NCBI RefSeq assembly: GCF_032586155.1
Contig: NZ_JAWHTC010000004.1
Span: 1 to 64,000 of the forward strand
Source: JAWHTC01 sp032586155
GTDB taxonomy: Bacteria > Pseudomonadota > Alphaproteobacteria > Rhodobacterales > Rhodobacteraceae
Length of the DNA: 64,000 nt
Direction of reading: 5' to 3'
Shown here one piece after another: positions 52,453-61,014 of the stretch. Below the pieces are notes generated by a model. That model searched no databases. It saw nothing but the letters and a program-made list of their open reading frames with translations, and was not told the DNA's origin. The position numbers were made by a program, and so were the translations under genes. Each line of letters begins with the position of its first letter. Within the stretch, counting starts at the first letter, position 1.

Positions 52453-53742
52453 ATGGCACTGGATACCGAAAACGCCATCGCGGCATACGATGCGCCGAAA
52501 AAAGACCTTTATGAAATTGGCGAAATGCCGCCTTTGGGCCATGTGCCCAAACAGATGTACGCATGGGCGATCCGACGCGAGCGCCACGGCGACCCGGACA
52601 CATCCTTTCAGCAGGAAGTGCTCGATACCTGGGAAATCGACAGCCACGAGGTGCTGGTTCTCGTGATGGCGGCTGGCGTCAACTATAATGGTGTCTGGGC
52701 TGGTAAAGGCGTTCCGATCTCGCCATTCGACGTGCATGGTCAGGAGTACCATATCGCCGGGTCCGATGCCTCGGGCATCGTCTGGGCCGTTGGGGACAAG
52801 GTCAAGAACTGGAAAGTGGGCGACGAGGTCGTGATCCACTGTAATCAGGACGACGGCGACGACGAAGAATGCAACGGAGGCGACCCAATGCTGTCGCCGA
52901 CCCAGCGAATCTGGGGGTACGAGACCGGCGACGGTTCGTTTGCCCAGTTTGCCCGCGCGCAGGCGCAACAGCTGATGCACCGTCCCAAGCACCTGACCTG
53001 GGAAGAAGCTGCCTGCTATACTCTGACGCTGGCCACCGCCTACCGGATGCTGTTCGGTCACCACCCGCATGAACTCAAGCCCGGCCAGAACGTTTTGGTC
53101 TGGGGCGCATCGGGCGGCTTGGGCTCCTATGCAATCCAGTTGGCCAACACTGTTGGTGCCAACGCAATCGGCGTGATCTCGGACGAAAGCAAGCGTGACT
53201 TTGTAATGGCACAAGGTGCCAAGGGCGTGATCAACCGTAAGGACTTCAACTGTTGGGGCCAACTGCCCACGGTGAATAGTCCCGAATACAACGAGTGGCT
53301 GAAAGAGGCCCGCAAGTTCGGCAAGGCGATCTGGGAATACACCGGTAAAGGTAAAAATGTCGACATGGTGTTCGAACACCCCGGCGAAGCCACCTTCCCG
53401 GTGTCCTCCTTGATTTGCAAAAAGGGCGGCATGGTTGTGATCTGCGCCGGTACTTCGGGCTTCAACTGTACCTTTGACGTACGTTACGTCTGGATGCACC
53501 AGAAGCGTCTGCAGGGGTCGCACTTTGCCCACCTGAAACAAGCCGCTGCCGCCAACCAGCTGATGCTGGAGCGCCGCCTAGATCCGTGCATGTCGGAAGT
53601 GTTCCCGTGGGCTGAAATCCCCGCGGCGCACATGAAGATGCTGCGCAACGAACATAAACCGGGCAACATGTCCGTGCTTGTTCAGGCGCCGACCACCGGT
53701 CTGCGCACGGTTGAGGACGTTCTGGAAGCCGGTAAAAAATAA
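52453..53742 (+). CDS. ccr: Crotonyl-CoA carboxylase/reductase
   Basis: 429 aa from ATG 52453 (MALDTENAIAAYDAPKKDLYEIG), which matches the usual length. MDR fold with VLVWGASGGLGSYAIQLANT as nucleotide site and the Ccr signatures VNYNGVWAGKGVPISPFD, GSDASGIVWAVGDKV, RIWGYETGDGSFAQFARAQ and YVWMHQKRLQGSHFAHLKQA. It reductively carboxylates crotonyl-CoA to ethylmalonyl-CoA with NADPH, the key step of the ethylmalonyl-CoA pathway. A terminator follows. Confidence 0.96.
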   Translation: MALDTENAIAAYDAPKKDLYEIGEMPPLGHVPKQMYAWAIRRERHGDPDTSFQQEVLDTWEIDSHEVLVLVMAAGVNYNGVWAGKGVPISPFDVHGQEYHIAGSDASGIVWAVGDKVKNWKVGDEVVIHCNQDDGDDEECNGGDPMLSPTQRIWGYETGDGSFAQFARAQAQQLMHRPKHLTWEEAACYTLTLATAYRMLFGHHPHELKPGQNVLVWGASGGLGSYAIQLANTVGANAIGVISDESKRDFVMAQGAKGVINRKDFNCWGQLPTVNSPEYNEWLKEARKFGKAIWEYTGKGKNVDMVFEHPGEATFPVSSLICKKGGMVVICAGTSGFNCTFDVRYVWMHQKRLQGSHFAHLKQAAAANQLMLERRLDPCMSEVFPWAEIPAAHMKMLRNEHKPGNMSVLVQAPTTGLRTVEDVLEAGKK

Positions 53743-53771
53743 CTGGGCACTAACCGTAAATTAACCGCGCT

Positions 53772-53811
53772 CGCGAATCATGAATTAAGATTCGCGGGTG
53801 CTTTTTGTTTT
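53772..53811 (+). terminator. Rho-independent terminator of ccr
   Basis: Arms CGCGAATC and GATTCGCG with a 9-nt loop, followed by GGTGCTTTTTGTTTT. Located 30 bp after the ccr stop. It separates ccr from the luxR-luxI genes transcriptionally. Confidence 0.85.
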
Positions 53812-53918
53812 GCGGGGTGCAAATCTGGGTTTCAGAAGCTTGCGGTTTTGCCCCTCGCTATTTCTGGGGAGAAAATAACCGCGAATTTCACCAAATGTGG
53901 CGCTGTGCTAGACTGCTG

Positions 53919-53933
53919 TTAACCTTTCATTAA
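53919..53933 (+). promoter_or_regulatory. Perfect CtrA-type box TTAA-N7-TTAA upstream of luxR
   Basis: TTAACCTTTCATTAACC at 53919-53935 carries the full consensus, 22 bp before the small ORF and 167 bp before luxR. A third TTAA follows 6 bp later (53940-53943), and a near match CTAA-N7-TTAA is at 53750-53764. Confidence 0.55.
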
Positions 53934-53955
53934 CCCCTATTAAGCGAGACTCGAC

Positions 53956-54165
53956 ATGAAAAATGACTGGATACTTGATGTTCTCGCGGATCTGAAGGCT
54001 TTCGCAAAAGCCAATGGCCTGAAGGCCTTGGCCGAGCAGCTTGAGGACACGTCGCTTGTCGCGGCGGCCGAGATTGCATCCCTTGGGGAAGGGACAACAG
54101 GTGGTGCAAGGCCCGAGCAAGGCGAAATTGGAAAAAATCCTGGGGGAATTGGAACGCGCCTCTGA
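53956..54165 (+). CDS. Small helical protein overlapping luxR
   Basis: 69 aa. MKNDWILDVLADLKAFAKANGLKALAEQLEDTSLVAAAEIASLGEG is clearly protein-like (amphipathic helices with acidic and basic faces); the last 20 residues lie in the overlap with luxR and look random (GIGKNPGG-like). The TTAA-rich region before it and the short distance make it the first gene of the luxR-luxI transcript. Only a weak GAG ribosome binding site. No known domain. Confidence 0.6.
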   Translation: MKNDWILDVLADLKAFAKANGLKALAEQLEDTSLVAAAEIASLGEGTTGGARPEQGEIGKNPGGIGTRL

Positions 54166-54829
54166 GTTTGATGGGCTTCAGGGTGTTTCCGAAAAGCTTC
54201 GGGATCATTTTCAAATTGATCATTTGGTCTATCACTGGGTCAGCAGTTCGGGTGAACAATATGGGTTTGGCACCTATTCCGTGGATTGGCAGCAACGCTA
54301 TATCGAAAAAGATTACCTGCGCGTAGACCCGGTGATCCAGGGTTGTTTTCAGCGGTTCAACCCGGTGGACTGGAAACGGCTCGACTGGACTGGAAAAGCG
54401 GCACGCAGCTTTCAGGCTGAGGCGCTGGAATACGGGGTCGGCAACCAAGGGTATTCCGTACCGATCCGTGGGCCGAATGGGCAGTTCGCTCTGTTTACCG
54501 TGTCGCATCATTGCGATGATGAGACATGGGCGGCCTTCACCGAGAAAAACCGTCGCGATCTGATTTTGATTGCGCATTTTTTCAACCACGCGGCATTGCA
54601 ATTGGAACCCGGGCGTGCGCCGGAACCCGCCCAGACGTTAAGCCCGCGCGAGGTCGACGCGATGACCTTCCTGGCCAAGGGTTATAGCAGGGCACAGGTA
54701 GCGGATACCCTGTCGATTTCCGAGCACACCTTACGTGTCTACATAGAATCCGCGCGGTTCAAATTGGGCGCGGTCAACACAACCCAAACTGTCGCGAGGG
54801 CCCTTTCGCGCGGATTAATCGTTGTCTGA
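54101..54829 (+). CDS. LuxR-family quorum-sensing regulator
   Basis: 242 aa from GTG 54101 (or 54104), preceded by GGGAAGGG; it begins inside the small ORF in another frame. Autoinducer domain: FQIDHLVYHWVSS, WQQRYIEKDYLRVDPVIQGCF and WKRLDWTGKAARSFQAEALEYGVGNQGYSVPI, which include the Trp, Tyr and Asp of the acyl-HSL pocket. C-terminal helix-turn-helix: LSPREVDAMTFLAKGYSRAQVADTLSISEHTLRVYIESA. Followed by luxI after 86 bp. Confidence 0.93.
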   Translation: MVQGPSKAKLEKILGELERASEFDGLQGVSEKLRDHFQIDHLVYHWVSSSGEQYGFGTYSVDWQQRYIEKDYLRVDPVIQGCFQRFNPVDWKRLDWTGKAARSFQAEALEYGVGNQGYSVPIRGPNGQFALFTVSHHCDDETWAAFTEKNRRDLILIAHFFNHAALQLEPGRAPEPAQTLSPREVDAMTFLAKGYSRAQVADTLSISEHTLRVYIESARFKLGAVNTTQTVARALSRGLIVV

Positions 54830-54915
54830 TGGTTAACGCTCCGTTCGTAACTTTCGGAACCTGACAACCGCACTCCCCTTAGTTTTCCTCAATCTGATGC
54901 GGAAAGGGGAAAGCG

Positions 54916-55548
54916 ATGCTGCGGTTTATCTATGCAAATGATCTGGGAGTGTTCCCCAAACTGGCCGACACGATGTTTCGCGACCGCGCCGCGCAGTTTC
55001 GCGAGCGGTTGGGGTGGGATGTGACCGTAGATACGCAGGGGCACGAGCGGGACGAATATGACAACGAAAACCCGCTCTATGTGATCTGGCAGAACGCTGA
55101 TGGCGGACATGGCGGCTCGTTCAGGCTGTTGCCAACGACTGGGCCGACCATGGTCAACGATCATTTCACCCATCTGATGAATGGGCGCAGGGTTGAAAGC
55201 CCGTTGATTTGGGAATGTACACGGTTCTGTCTGGAAAAAGGAAGCGGACCGCGTGTAGCGGCGGCGCTGATGCTAGGCGGAGGCGGGATCATGGAGCGGT
55301 TCGAGATCGAACACTTCATAGGTGTGTTTGATGCGCCGATGACGCGGATTTATTCCAGGATCGGTTCGGCACCAACGGTTTTGGGGGCCGTAGGGCAGGG
55401 CCGGGCCAAGACTTCCGTCGGGCTTTGGTCATTCAGCAATGACGCGCGCGCGCGGGTGGCGCGCAGTGCGGGGCTCAGCCCGGCCTTGATCCGGCTGTGG
55501 CTCGACCGTTGTTTCGGGCGTGAAATCCAGGCCCGCAAAAGCGCCTGA
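54916..55548 (+). CDS. Acyl-homoserine lactone synthase (LuxI family)
   Basis: 210 aa. The invariant residues of LuxI proteins are present: Arg, Phe and Trp in FRDRAAQFRERLGW; two Asp in ERDEYDNENPLYVIW; Arg in GSFRLLPTTGPTM; Glu and Arg in WECTRFCLE. It makes an acyl-HSL signal from SAM and acyl-ACP; chain length cannot be read. ATG follows GGAAAGGGGAAAGCG. I saw no convincing lux box in the 86-bp region upstream. Confidence 0.93.
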   Translation: MLRFIYANDLGVFPKLADTMFRDRAAQFRERLGWDVTVDTQGHERDEYDNENPLYVIWQNADGGHGGSFRLLPTTGPTMVNDHFTHLMNGRRVESPLIWECTRFCLEKGSGPRVAAALMLGGGGIMERFEIEHFIGVFDAPMTRIYSRIGSAPTVLGAVGQGRAKTSVGLWSFSNDARARVARSAGLSPALIRLWLDRCFGREIQARKSA

Positions 55549-55591
55549 CGATCGCGTTGTGATTGCCGGGGCGGGCCTATAGGGTCTGCCC

Positions 55592-57121
55592 ATGAGCGCA
55601 TCGGCCATAACCTTTTCCCACGATCAGGCAGAGGCCTTCGATCACATCAGCGAGGCGCTGCGCCCGCTGGGCGTGGACATATCAGATGCGCAGCTGTTGC
55701 CCCCCAAGGACGGAAAATCGCTGGTATTGGCAGTGATGGGTAAAGCCGGATCAGGCAAGACGCTTTTGCTGGGCGAATTGTTTAAGGCAATGGCTGAGTG
55801 CGGGGTCGAGGTGATCTCAGGCGACTATGAAAGCCGCCGCCGCAAGGAAAAGCGTTCCGTCGCCGTTCTGGCCCCCACCAACAAGGCGGCCAGCGTTTTG
55901 CGGATGCAGGGTGTGCCCGCAACAACCATTCACCGCATCATTTATTCGCCGGTTTACGACCCGGAATACGAACGCATCGCCGAATGGTTGGCCGGGGAAA
56001 GCGATGAGCGCCCCGAGATCGAAGGCTTGACCGATGTGGCGCTTGACAGGGCCGCGGCGTTCTACAAGATCAACCGCTCGATCCCCGGTGCTCTGGCCGC
56101 GGCGGGGTTGCGCGGGTCGGATTTCATAATCGGCTGGAAGCGCCGGGACGAGCCACTGGACATCGGCTTTGTCGATGAAAGCTCGATGCTAGATGACAAG
56201 CAATTCGATGACCTGAAAGAGATTTTCCCGATTCTGGTGTTGTTTGGCGATCCGGCACAGTTGGCCCCCGTCAACCAGTCTGGGACAATGGTTTTCGAAA
56301 AGCTACCCGAGACGGACAAGCTTGAGTTGCACCGCATCCACCGGCAAGAAGTGACTAACCCGATCCTCGATTTAGCCCACGCGTTGTCGGACCCTGAAGT
56401 CGAGTTCGAGGATTTCGAACGTCTGGTGGAAGAGACCGCGCGCAAGGATGATCGCGTGGTCTGGGGTCAGAGGGTCGAGGTTGACCTAATGGCGCGTAGC
56501 CCGGTTCTAGTCTGGCGTAATGCCACACGCATTCGGCTGATCAACGCGTTTCGCCATGTGCATGGTGCGCCCGAGGACGCACTTTTGCCGGGGGAACCGC
56601 TGATCTGTGATGGGATAGAATTGCCGCTCAAACATCGTAAACGGCGGCTGGACCTCGAAGCACGCGGGCTTATCAAGGGCGCGCAGGTGGTTTATCTTGG
56701 GCCAGGCCGCAAACAGGGCTTTTCCCGGTTGCACGTGATCGGGGCGCCCGATCCACGAGTGTCGGCGGCGTCGATTATTAAGATTGAGAAACCGGACGAA
56801 GAAGAACCCTTCATCCCCTATGCAGCGCGTATGGGCGCGGCGTTTTTGCATGGTGCGGCCGTGACCATCCATAAGGCGCAAGGCTCGCAATGGGAGAATG
56901 TGCAGGTGTTCGCGCCAGACCTCTACGCAGCGGCCCGTATGGGCAGGGTCGAGGCCGGGCAACCCCTGTGGAAGCGGCTGGCCTATGTGGCCATCACCAG
57001 GGCGCAAGAACGGCTTTACTGGGTTGTGCGCAACCGCTTGGCTAAGCCGACGCATGCGCTGGCCACAGATGATTTGCACGTGCCGGACGTGCCCTTCGCG
57101 CTCGAGATCGAGGACGAGTAG
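55592..57121 (+). CDS. SF1 DNA helicase, RecD/Dda-like
   Basis: 509 aa. Walker A VMGKAGSGKTLLLGEL (about residue 48), motif Ia VLAPTNKAA with TTIHRII, Walker B GFVDESSMLD, motif III LFGDPAQLAPVNQ, motif IV area LHRIHRQEVTNPI, motif V VTIHKAQGSQWENV and motif VI AYVAITRAQERLYWV. All helicase motifs are intact. Such single-domain RecD-like helicases occur in cellular genomes and phages; the role is unknown. It starts 43 bp after luxI and could be cotranscribed. Confidence 0.9.
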   Translation: MSASAITFSHDQAEAFDHISEALRPLGVDISDAQLLPPKDGKSLVLAVMGKAGSGKTLLLGELFKAMAECGVEVISGDYESRRRKEKRSVAVLAPTNKAASVLRMQGVPATTIHRIIYSPVYDPEYERIAEWLAGESDERPEIEGLTDVALDRAAAFYKINRSIPGALAAAGLRGSDFIIGWKRRDEPLDIGFVDESSMLDDKQFDDLKEIFPILVLFGDPAQLAPVNQSGTMVFEKLPETDKLELHRIHRQEVTNPILDLAHALSDPEVEFEDFERLVEETARKDDRVVWGQRVEVDLMARSPVLVWRNATRIRLINAFRHVHGAPEDALLPGEPLICDGIELPLKHRKRRLDLEARGLIKGAQVVYLGPGRKQGFSRLHVIGAPDPRVSAASIIKIEKPDEEEPFIPYAARMGAAFLHGAAVTIHKAQGSQWENVQVFAPDLYAAARMGRVEAGQPLWKRLAYVAITRAQERLYWVVRNRLAKPTHALATDDLHVPDVPFALEIEDE

Positions 57122-57122
57122 A

Positions 57123-57890
57123 TCAGTTACGCTGGAAAACGCGGAAGAAGGCCGACGCGGCCCAACCAGCGGTAATGGCAATGACCAGCGACATCAATCC
57201 ATAGATCAGGGGCCGCTCGCGCGACAAGTTGAATAGGAACCGCTCTAGCCCGACTTTCTGGACGTCGATCTTGCTTTCGTAATGCGAGATAACTTCTCCA
57301 TGACGGGTCAGGAAGATGCGGGTTTTGTAGACCCCTTCGGTCAAGTTCGAAGGCAGTTCCACCGAGGTGCGGAACAGGGTTTGTTCGGCAATGTCGACGG
57401 CGCTTTCGTTGAATTGGTAGAGCCCGGATTTGCGCCGAATGCGGATCACCGCCTCGGTAAAGGCTTCGGGGTCTGAAACTTGTGCGCTGCCGCCAACGGA
57501 TCGGATAGCCTGCGGCACTGAGACGTGATGGCGCAGGTCTTCGGTCTGGTTGAGAATCTCGTCAAACGGGGCCGAGGTGGCGACCGCATAGAAGGCCGGG
57601 GCCGAGCTGATTTCCAGCGCGTCGGTATTGATCCAAATGCCGTATTTTTTTTCCTTTCGGCGCACGGTCAGCGGCTCGGATGGGCCCTCGATGGCGACGA
57701 CCACGCCGATCGGATCATCCACCGGAATTGGTGTGTCGCGCTTGACCGCGCCGAAAATGAGAATATCCGAGCCGTCGAAAGTTGCTGTGATGGCGACGCG
57801 GTTCTGGCTGAGGCCAAGGACCACCTGTTCATCGGCGCGGGAAGGAAGGGCGGCCAGAAGAGTCAACGCAAGGGTTAGAATCAACCGCAT
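57123..57890 (-). CDS. TIGR02186-family membrane-anchored protein
   Basis: 255 aa from ATG 57890. Sec signal (LILTLALTLLAALPSRADEQ), a periplasmic beta-rich part with VVLGLSQNRVAITATFDGSDILIFGAV, GIWINTDALEI, and one C-terminal helix (PLIYGLMSLVIAITAGWAASAFF). It starts 1 nt after the TauE/SafE stop (TGA-G-ATG), so translation is coupled. The pair is widespread in alphaproteobacteria, often near sulfur metabolism. Exact role unknown. Confidence 0.85.
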   Translation of the reverse strand: MRLILTLALTLLAALPSRADEQVVLGLSQNRVAITATFDGSDILIFGAVKRDTPIPVDDPIGVVVAIEGPSEPLTVRRKEKKYGIWINTDALEISSAPAFYAVATSAPFDEILNQTEDLRHHVSVPQAIRSVGGSAQVSDPEAFTEAVIRIRRKSGLYQFNESAVDIAEQTLFRTSVELPSNLTEGVYKTRIFLTRHGEVISHYESKIDVQKVGLERFLFNLSRERPLIYGLMSLVIAITAGWAASAFFRVFQRN

Positions 57891-57891
57891 C

Positions 57892-58815
57892 TCAATGCCC
57901 TCCCGTCGCGCCAAGCGAATAGAGTTCGCCCGGTTGCAGTAGAAGGTCGAGTGCCAGTTTGCCGCAAACCAGGAGCACCATCATTGCCAAGAGGATCCGC
58001 AGCTGCTCAGCCTTAAGCTTAACCCCGATGCGGGTTCCGATCTGCGCTCCGATAACGCCGCCGACCAGCAACAGAACCGCCAGCGCCATATCAACGGTAT
58101 AGTTGGTGGTGGCGTGCAGCAGTGTGGTGAATCCGGTGACGAAGATGATCTGAAACAGCGAGGTTCCGACCACGACTTTGGTTGGCATGCCAAGAAGGTA
58201 GATCATCGCTGGCACCATGATGAAGCCACCGCCCACACCCATGATCGCGGCAAGAACGCCCACGGCAACCCCGACGATCAGCGGTGGAATGACTGAGATA
58301 TAGAGACCTGAAGTGCGGAACCGCATCTTAAACGGCATGGCGTGGACCCAGGTCCGCTGCCGACGTTTGGGCACCGAAAGGGCGCCGGGATTGCGGGCGC
58401 GGCGGATAGCGTTCAGGCTTTCGATGAACATCAGCCCGCCAATGATGCCGAGGAAGACGACGTAGCAAAGCTTCACCAGAAGATCGACCTGGCCCATGGA
58501 TTTCAGGTAGTTGAACAGGACCACTCCAAACGCCGCCCCAACAAGGCCGCCGACAAGCAGTACCGTACCCATCTTGAGGTCTACGGTTTTACGCTTGAGA
58601 TGCGCCAGAACGCCGGAAAAGGACGAGGCGACGATTTGGTTGGCCTCGGTTGCCACTGCGACAGCGGGGGGGATGCCGATGAAAAACAGAAGCGGCGTCA
58701 TCAGGAAGCCGCCGCCGACGCCGAACATACCCGACAGAACGCCGACCATCCCGCCCAGACCAAGGAGCAGAAACGCGTTGACGGAAACTTCGGCGATAGG
58801 AAGGTAGATATGCAT
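57892..58815 (-). CDS. Sulfite exporter TauE/SafE family permease
   Basis: 307 aa from ATG 58815. Two inverted halves each carry the glycine motif: GVLSGMFGVGGGFLMTPLLFF (about residues 25-45) and GVLAAIMGVGGGFIMVPAMIYL (about 185-205). About eight helices. Family members export sulfite, sulfoacetate or other sulfonates. First gene of a coupled pair with the TIGR02186 protein, suggesting a joint complex in the membrane. Confidence 0.9.
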   Translation of the reverse strand: MHIYLPIAEVSVNAFLLLGLGGMVGVLSGMFGVGGGFLMTPLLFFIGIPPAVAVATEANQIVASSFSGVLAHLKRKTVDLKMGTVLLVGGLVGAAFGVVLFNYLKSMGQVDLLVKLCYVVFLGIIGGLMFIESLNAIRRARNPGALSVPKRRQRTWVHAMPFKMRFRTSGLYISVIPPLIVGVAVGVLAAIMGVGGGFIMVPAMIYLLGMPTKVVVGTSLFQIIFVTGFTTLLHATTNYTVDMALAVLLLVGGVIGAQIGTRIGVKLKAEQLRILLAMMVLLVCGKLALDLLLQPGELYSLGATGGH

Positions 58816-58951
58816 TGCGCTACCTAGCGCCGCTCTTCCTACCTGATCAATGGGGGCAGAGGGCCGATTTCCGGGGCATTTTGGCACAGGCGAGCAAAAA
58901 CATTATTGAAACGGAATGTTTTCGCTCACAGGTTGGCGAGTTCAGGTCGAA

Positions 58952-59917
58952 TTAGCGTTCCTTCACATAGGGTTCGCCACCGGCGCGCGGCGGGATTGCC
59001 TTACCGACGAACCCTGCGAGAATCACCACGGTCAGAATATAGGGCAGGGCCTCCATGAACTGCACCGGGATGACAAAACCGCCTAGGTCGATGTTCTGGA
59101 ACCGCACCGCGATTGCCTGCAACAGACCAAAGAGCAGCGTTGCCGACAGGGCATACCAGGGCCGCCACTTGGCAAAGATCAAAGCCGCCAGTGCAATGAA
59201 ACCACGGCCTGCCGTCATGTCCTTGACGAACCCGGCTTGCAGCGCGGTGCCGAGATAGGCGCCAGCGATGCCACACAAAATCCCTGCAATCGCCACGGCA
59301 GCAAATCGCAGCCCGATGACCGAAACGCCAGCGGTATCGACCGATTCCGGGTTTTCGCCTACAGCGCGCAGGCGCAGCCCGAAACGGGTGCGGAAAAGGA
59401 GCCACCAGGTGAAGGGCACGGCGGCGAATGCGATATAGACTAGCACTGTGTGGCCAGAGAGTAGCTCGTGATAGATCGGCCCGAGAAGAGGAATACCGCT
59501 AAGGGTCTCGGCAAGGGGCAGGTCAATGGGGTTGAACCGCGCGTCGCCCTGCAAAGACGGGGTACGACCACCCTGTTTGAACCAACTCTGCGCAACCACA
59601 ACGGTCATACCCGCAGCCAGAAAGTTGATCGCCACGCCGGAAATCAGCTGGTTGCCCCGGAAGGTGATCGAGGCCAGCCCGTGGATTGCCGAAAGCACCA
59701 TGGACGAGGCAATGCCAGCCAGCAGTCCCAGCCAGGCGCTGCCCGTCACGAATGCCACGGCAGCCGAGAAGAACGCCGCCATCAGCATCTTGCCTTCGAG
59801 TCCGATGTCGAAAATGCCCGCTCGTTCCGAATAAAGCCCGGCCAGGCAGGCCAGAAGCAGCGGCGTGGCTAGACGCACTGTGCTGTCGAGCACCAGAAGA
59901 AGGGTGTTGAGGTCCAT
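58952..59917 (-). CDS. BMP-type nucleoside ABC transporter permease (YufQ/NupQ-like)
   Basis: 321 aa, about nine helices. ATPLLLACLAGLYSERAGIFDIGLEGKM and the later GIAGAYLGTALQAGFVKDMTAGRGFIALAALIFAKW (residues about 210-245) are signatures of the second permease. It overlaps the upstream permease gene at 59917 by 1 base. With the partner permease, ATPase and PnrA-like binding protein it makes a full importer for purine nucleosides or similar ligands. Confidence 0.9.
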   Translation of the reverse strand: MDLNTLLLVLDSTVRLATPLLLACLAGLYSERAGIFDIGLEGKMLMAAFFSAAVAFVTGSAWLGLLAGIASSMVLSAIHGLASITFRGNQLISGVAINFLAAGMTVVVAQSWFKQGGRTPSLQGDARFNPIDLPLAETLSGIPLLGPIYHELLSGHTVLVYIAFAAVPFTWWLLFRTRFGLRLRAVGENPESVDTAGVSVIGLRFAAVAIAGILCGIAGAYLGTALQAGFVKDMTAGRGFIALAALIFAKWRPWYALSATLLFGLLQAIAVRFQNIDLGGFVIPVQFMEALPYILTVVILAGFVGKAIPPRAGGEPYVKER

Positions 59918-61014
59918 CAGTTTGGCTCCTTCTTGTGCAACGCCAGGAAGAGCCGTTCAAGCGGCATCCGCACCATGTTGTCGAGCGCTCCGGTAAACAG
60001 GATCACCAGCGCCTGGATCACCACGATCAGTTCGCGCGGGATCGAGGTCCAGAAGGCGAGTTCCGCCCCGCCCTGGTAGAGGAAGCCAAAGAGAAGCGCC
60101 GCGATGAACACGCCCACCGGGTGGTTGCGCCCCATCAGCGCCACGGCAATGCCGATGAAGCCCGCGCCCTCGGTCGAGTTCAGCACCAGCCGTTCGGCCT
60201 CGCCCTGGGTGGTGTTCACGGCCATTAGCCCTGCCAATGCGCCCGAGATCAGCATGGCAATGATGGTGATCTTGACCCCCGAGATGCCGGCATAGTTTGC
60301 GGCGGTCTCTGAATGGCCGAAACTGCGGATTTCAAAGCCCAGCCGTGTGCGCCAGATCAGCAACCAGACGAAGATGCAGGCGAGGATGGCGAGGAAAAAG
60401 CTGACATTGGCAGGGGCGCTTTTGAACAGGGTGGTGGTCTCGGTCGAGAACATGTCCTGGAATGTTGGTAGATGGGTAGGTTCGGGGAACTTCGGCGTGG
60501 CCGGGTCCATTGAGCCCTTGGCAATCAGCACATTAACCAAAAGGTAGTTCAGCACCGAAAATGCGATGTAGTTGAACATGATCGTGGTGATCACGATATG
60601 GCTGCCGCGCTTGGCCTGCAGATAGGCCGGGATCAAGGCCCAGGCCGCACCGAACAGAGCCCCGCCCACCGTCGCGCCGATCAGCGCCAGCGTCCAGTGT
60701 GGCCACGGGATGTAAAGACAGACGAGCGCCACGCCCAAACCGCCCAGCATTGCCTGACCCTCGCCGCCAATGTTGAACATTCTCGCATGGAAGGCGACAG
60801 CGACAGCAAGGCCGGTGAACATGAAATTGGTTGCGTAATAAAGTGTATAGCCCCACCCGGCGCTGCGCATCAGCGCGCCATCAACCATCAGTTTGAAGGC
60901 CTTAACGGGGCTTTCGCCAATCGCCAGGATGACGACGGCCGACAGGATCGCGGCCAATACAAGGCTGAAAAGGGGGACAAGGACCGCGTCGGCCCATCTC
61001 GGCATCTTTTCCAT
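59917..61014 (-). CDS. BMP-type nucleoside ABC transporter permease (YufP/NupP-like)
   Basis: 365 aa, about ten helices. Motifs NFMFTGLAVAVAFHARMFNIGGEGQAMLGGL (residues about 62-92) and the C-terminal GAGFIGIAVALMGRNHPVGVFIAALLFG typical of the first permease. Start and stop codons overlap neighbouring genes by 1 base each, so the three membrane/ATPase genes are translated as a unit. Confidence 0.9.
   Translation of the reverse strand: MEKMPRWADAVLVPLFSLVLAAILSAVVILAIGESPVKAFKLMVDGALMRSAGWGYTLYYATNFMFTGLAVAVAFHARMFNIGGEGQAMLGGLGVALVCLYIPWPHWTLALIGATVGGALFGAAWALIPAYLQAKRGSHIVITTIMFNYIAFSVLNYLLVNVLIAKGSMDPATPKFPEPTHLPTFQDMFSTETTTLFKSAPANVSFFLAILACIFVWLLIWRTRLGFEIRSFGHSETAANYAGISGVKITIIAMLISGALAGLMAVNTTQGEAERLVLNSTEGAGFIGIAVALMGRNHPVGVFIAALLFGFLYQGGAELAFWTSIPRELIVVIQALVILFTGALDNMVRMPLERLFLALHKKEPN

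Noticed and set aside
54830..54915. lux box upstream of luxI
   Set aside because: Only a weak, uneven dyad (GTTCG-N7-CGGAAC) is present; it does not match known lux-box patterns.
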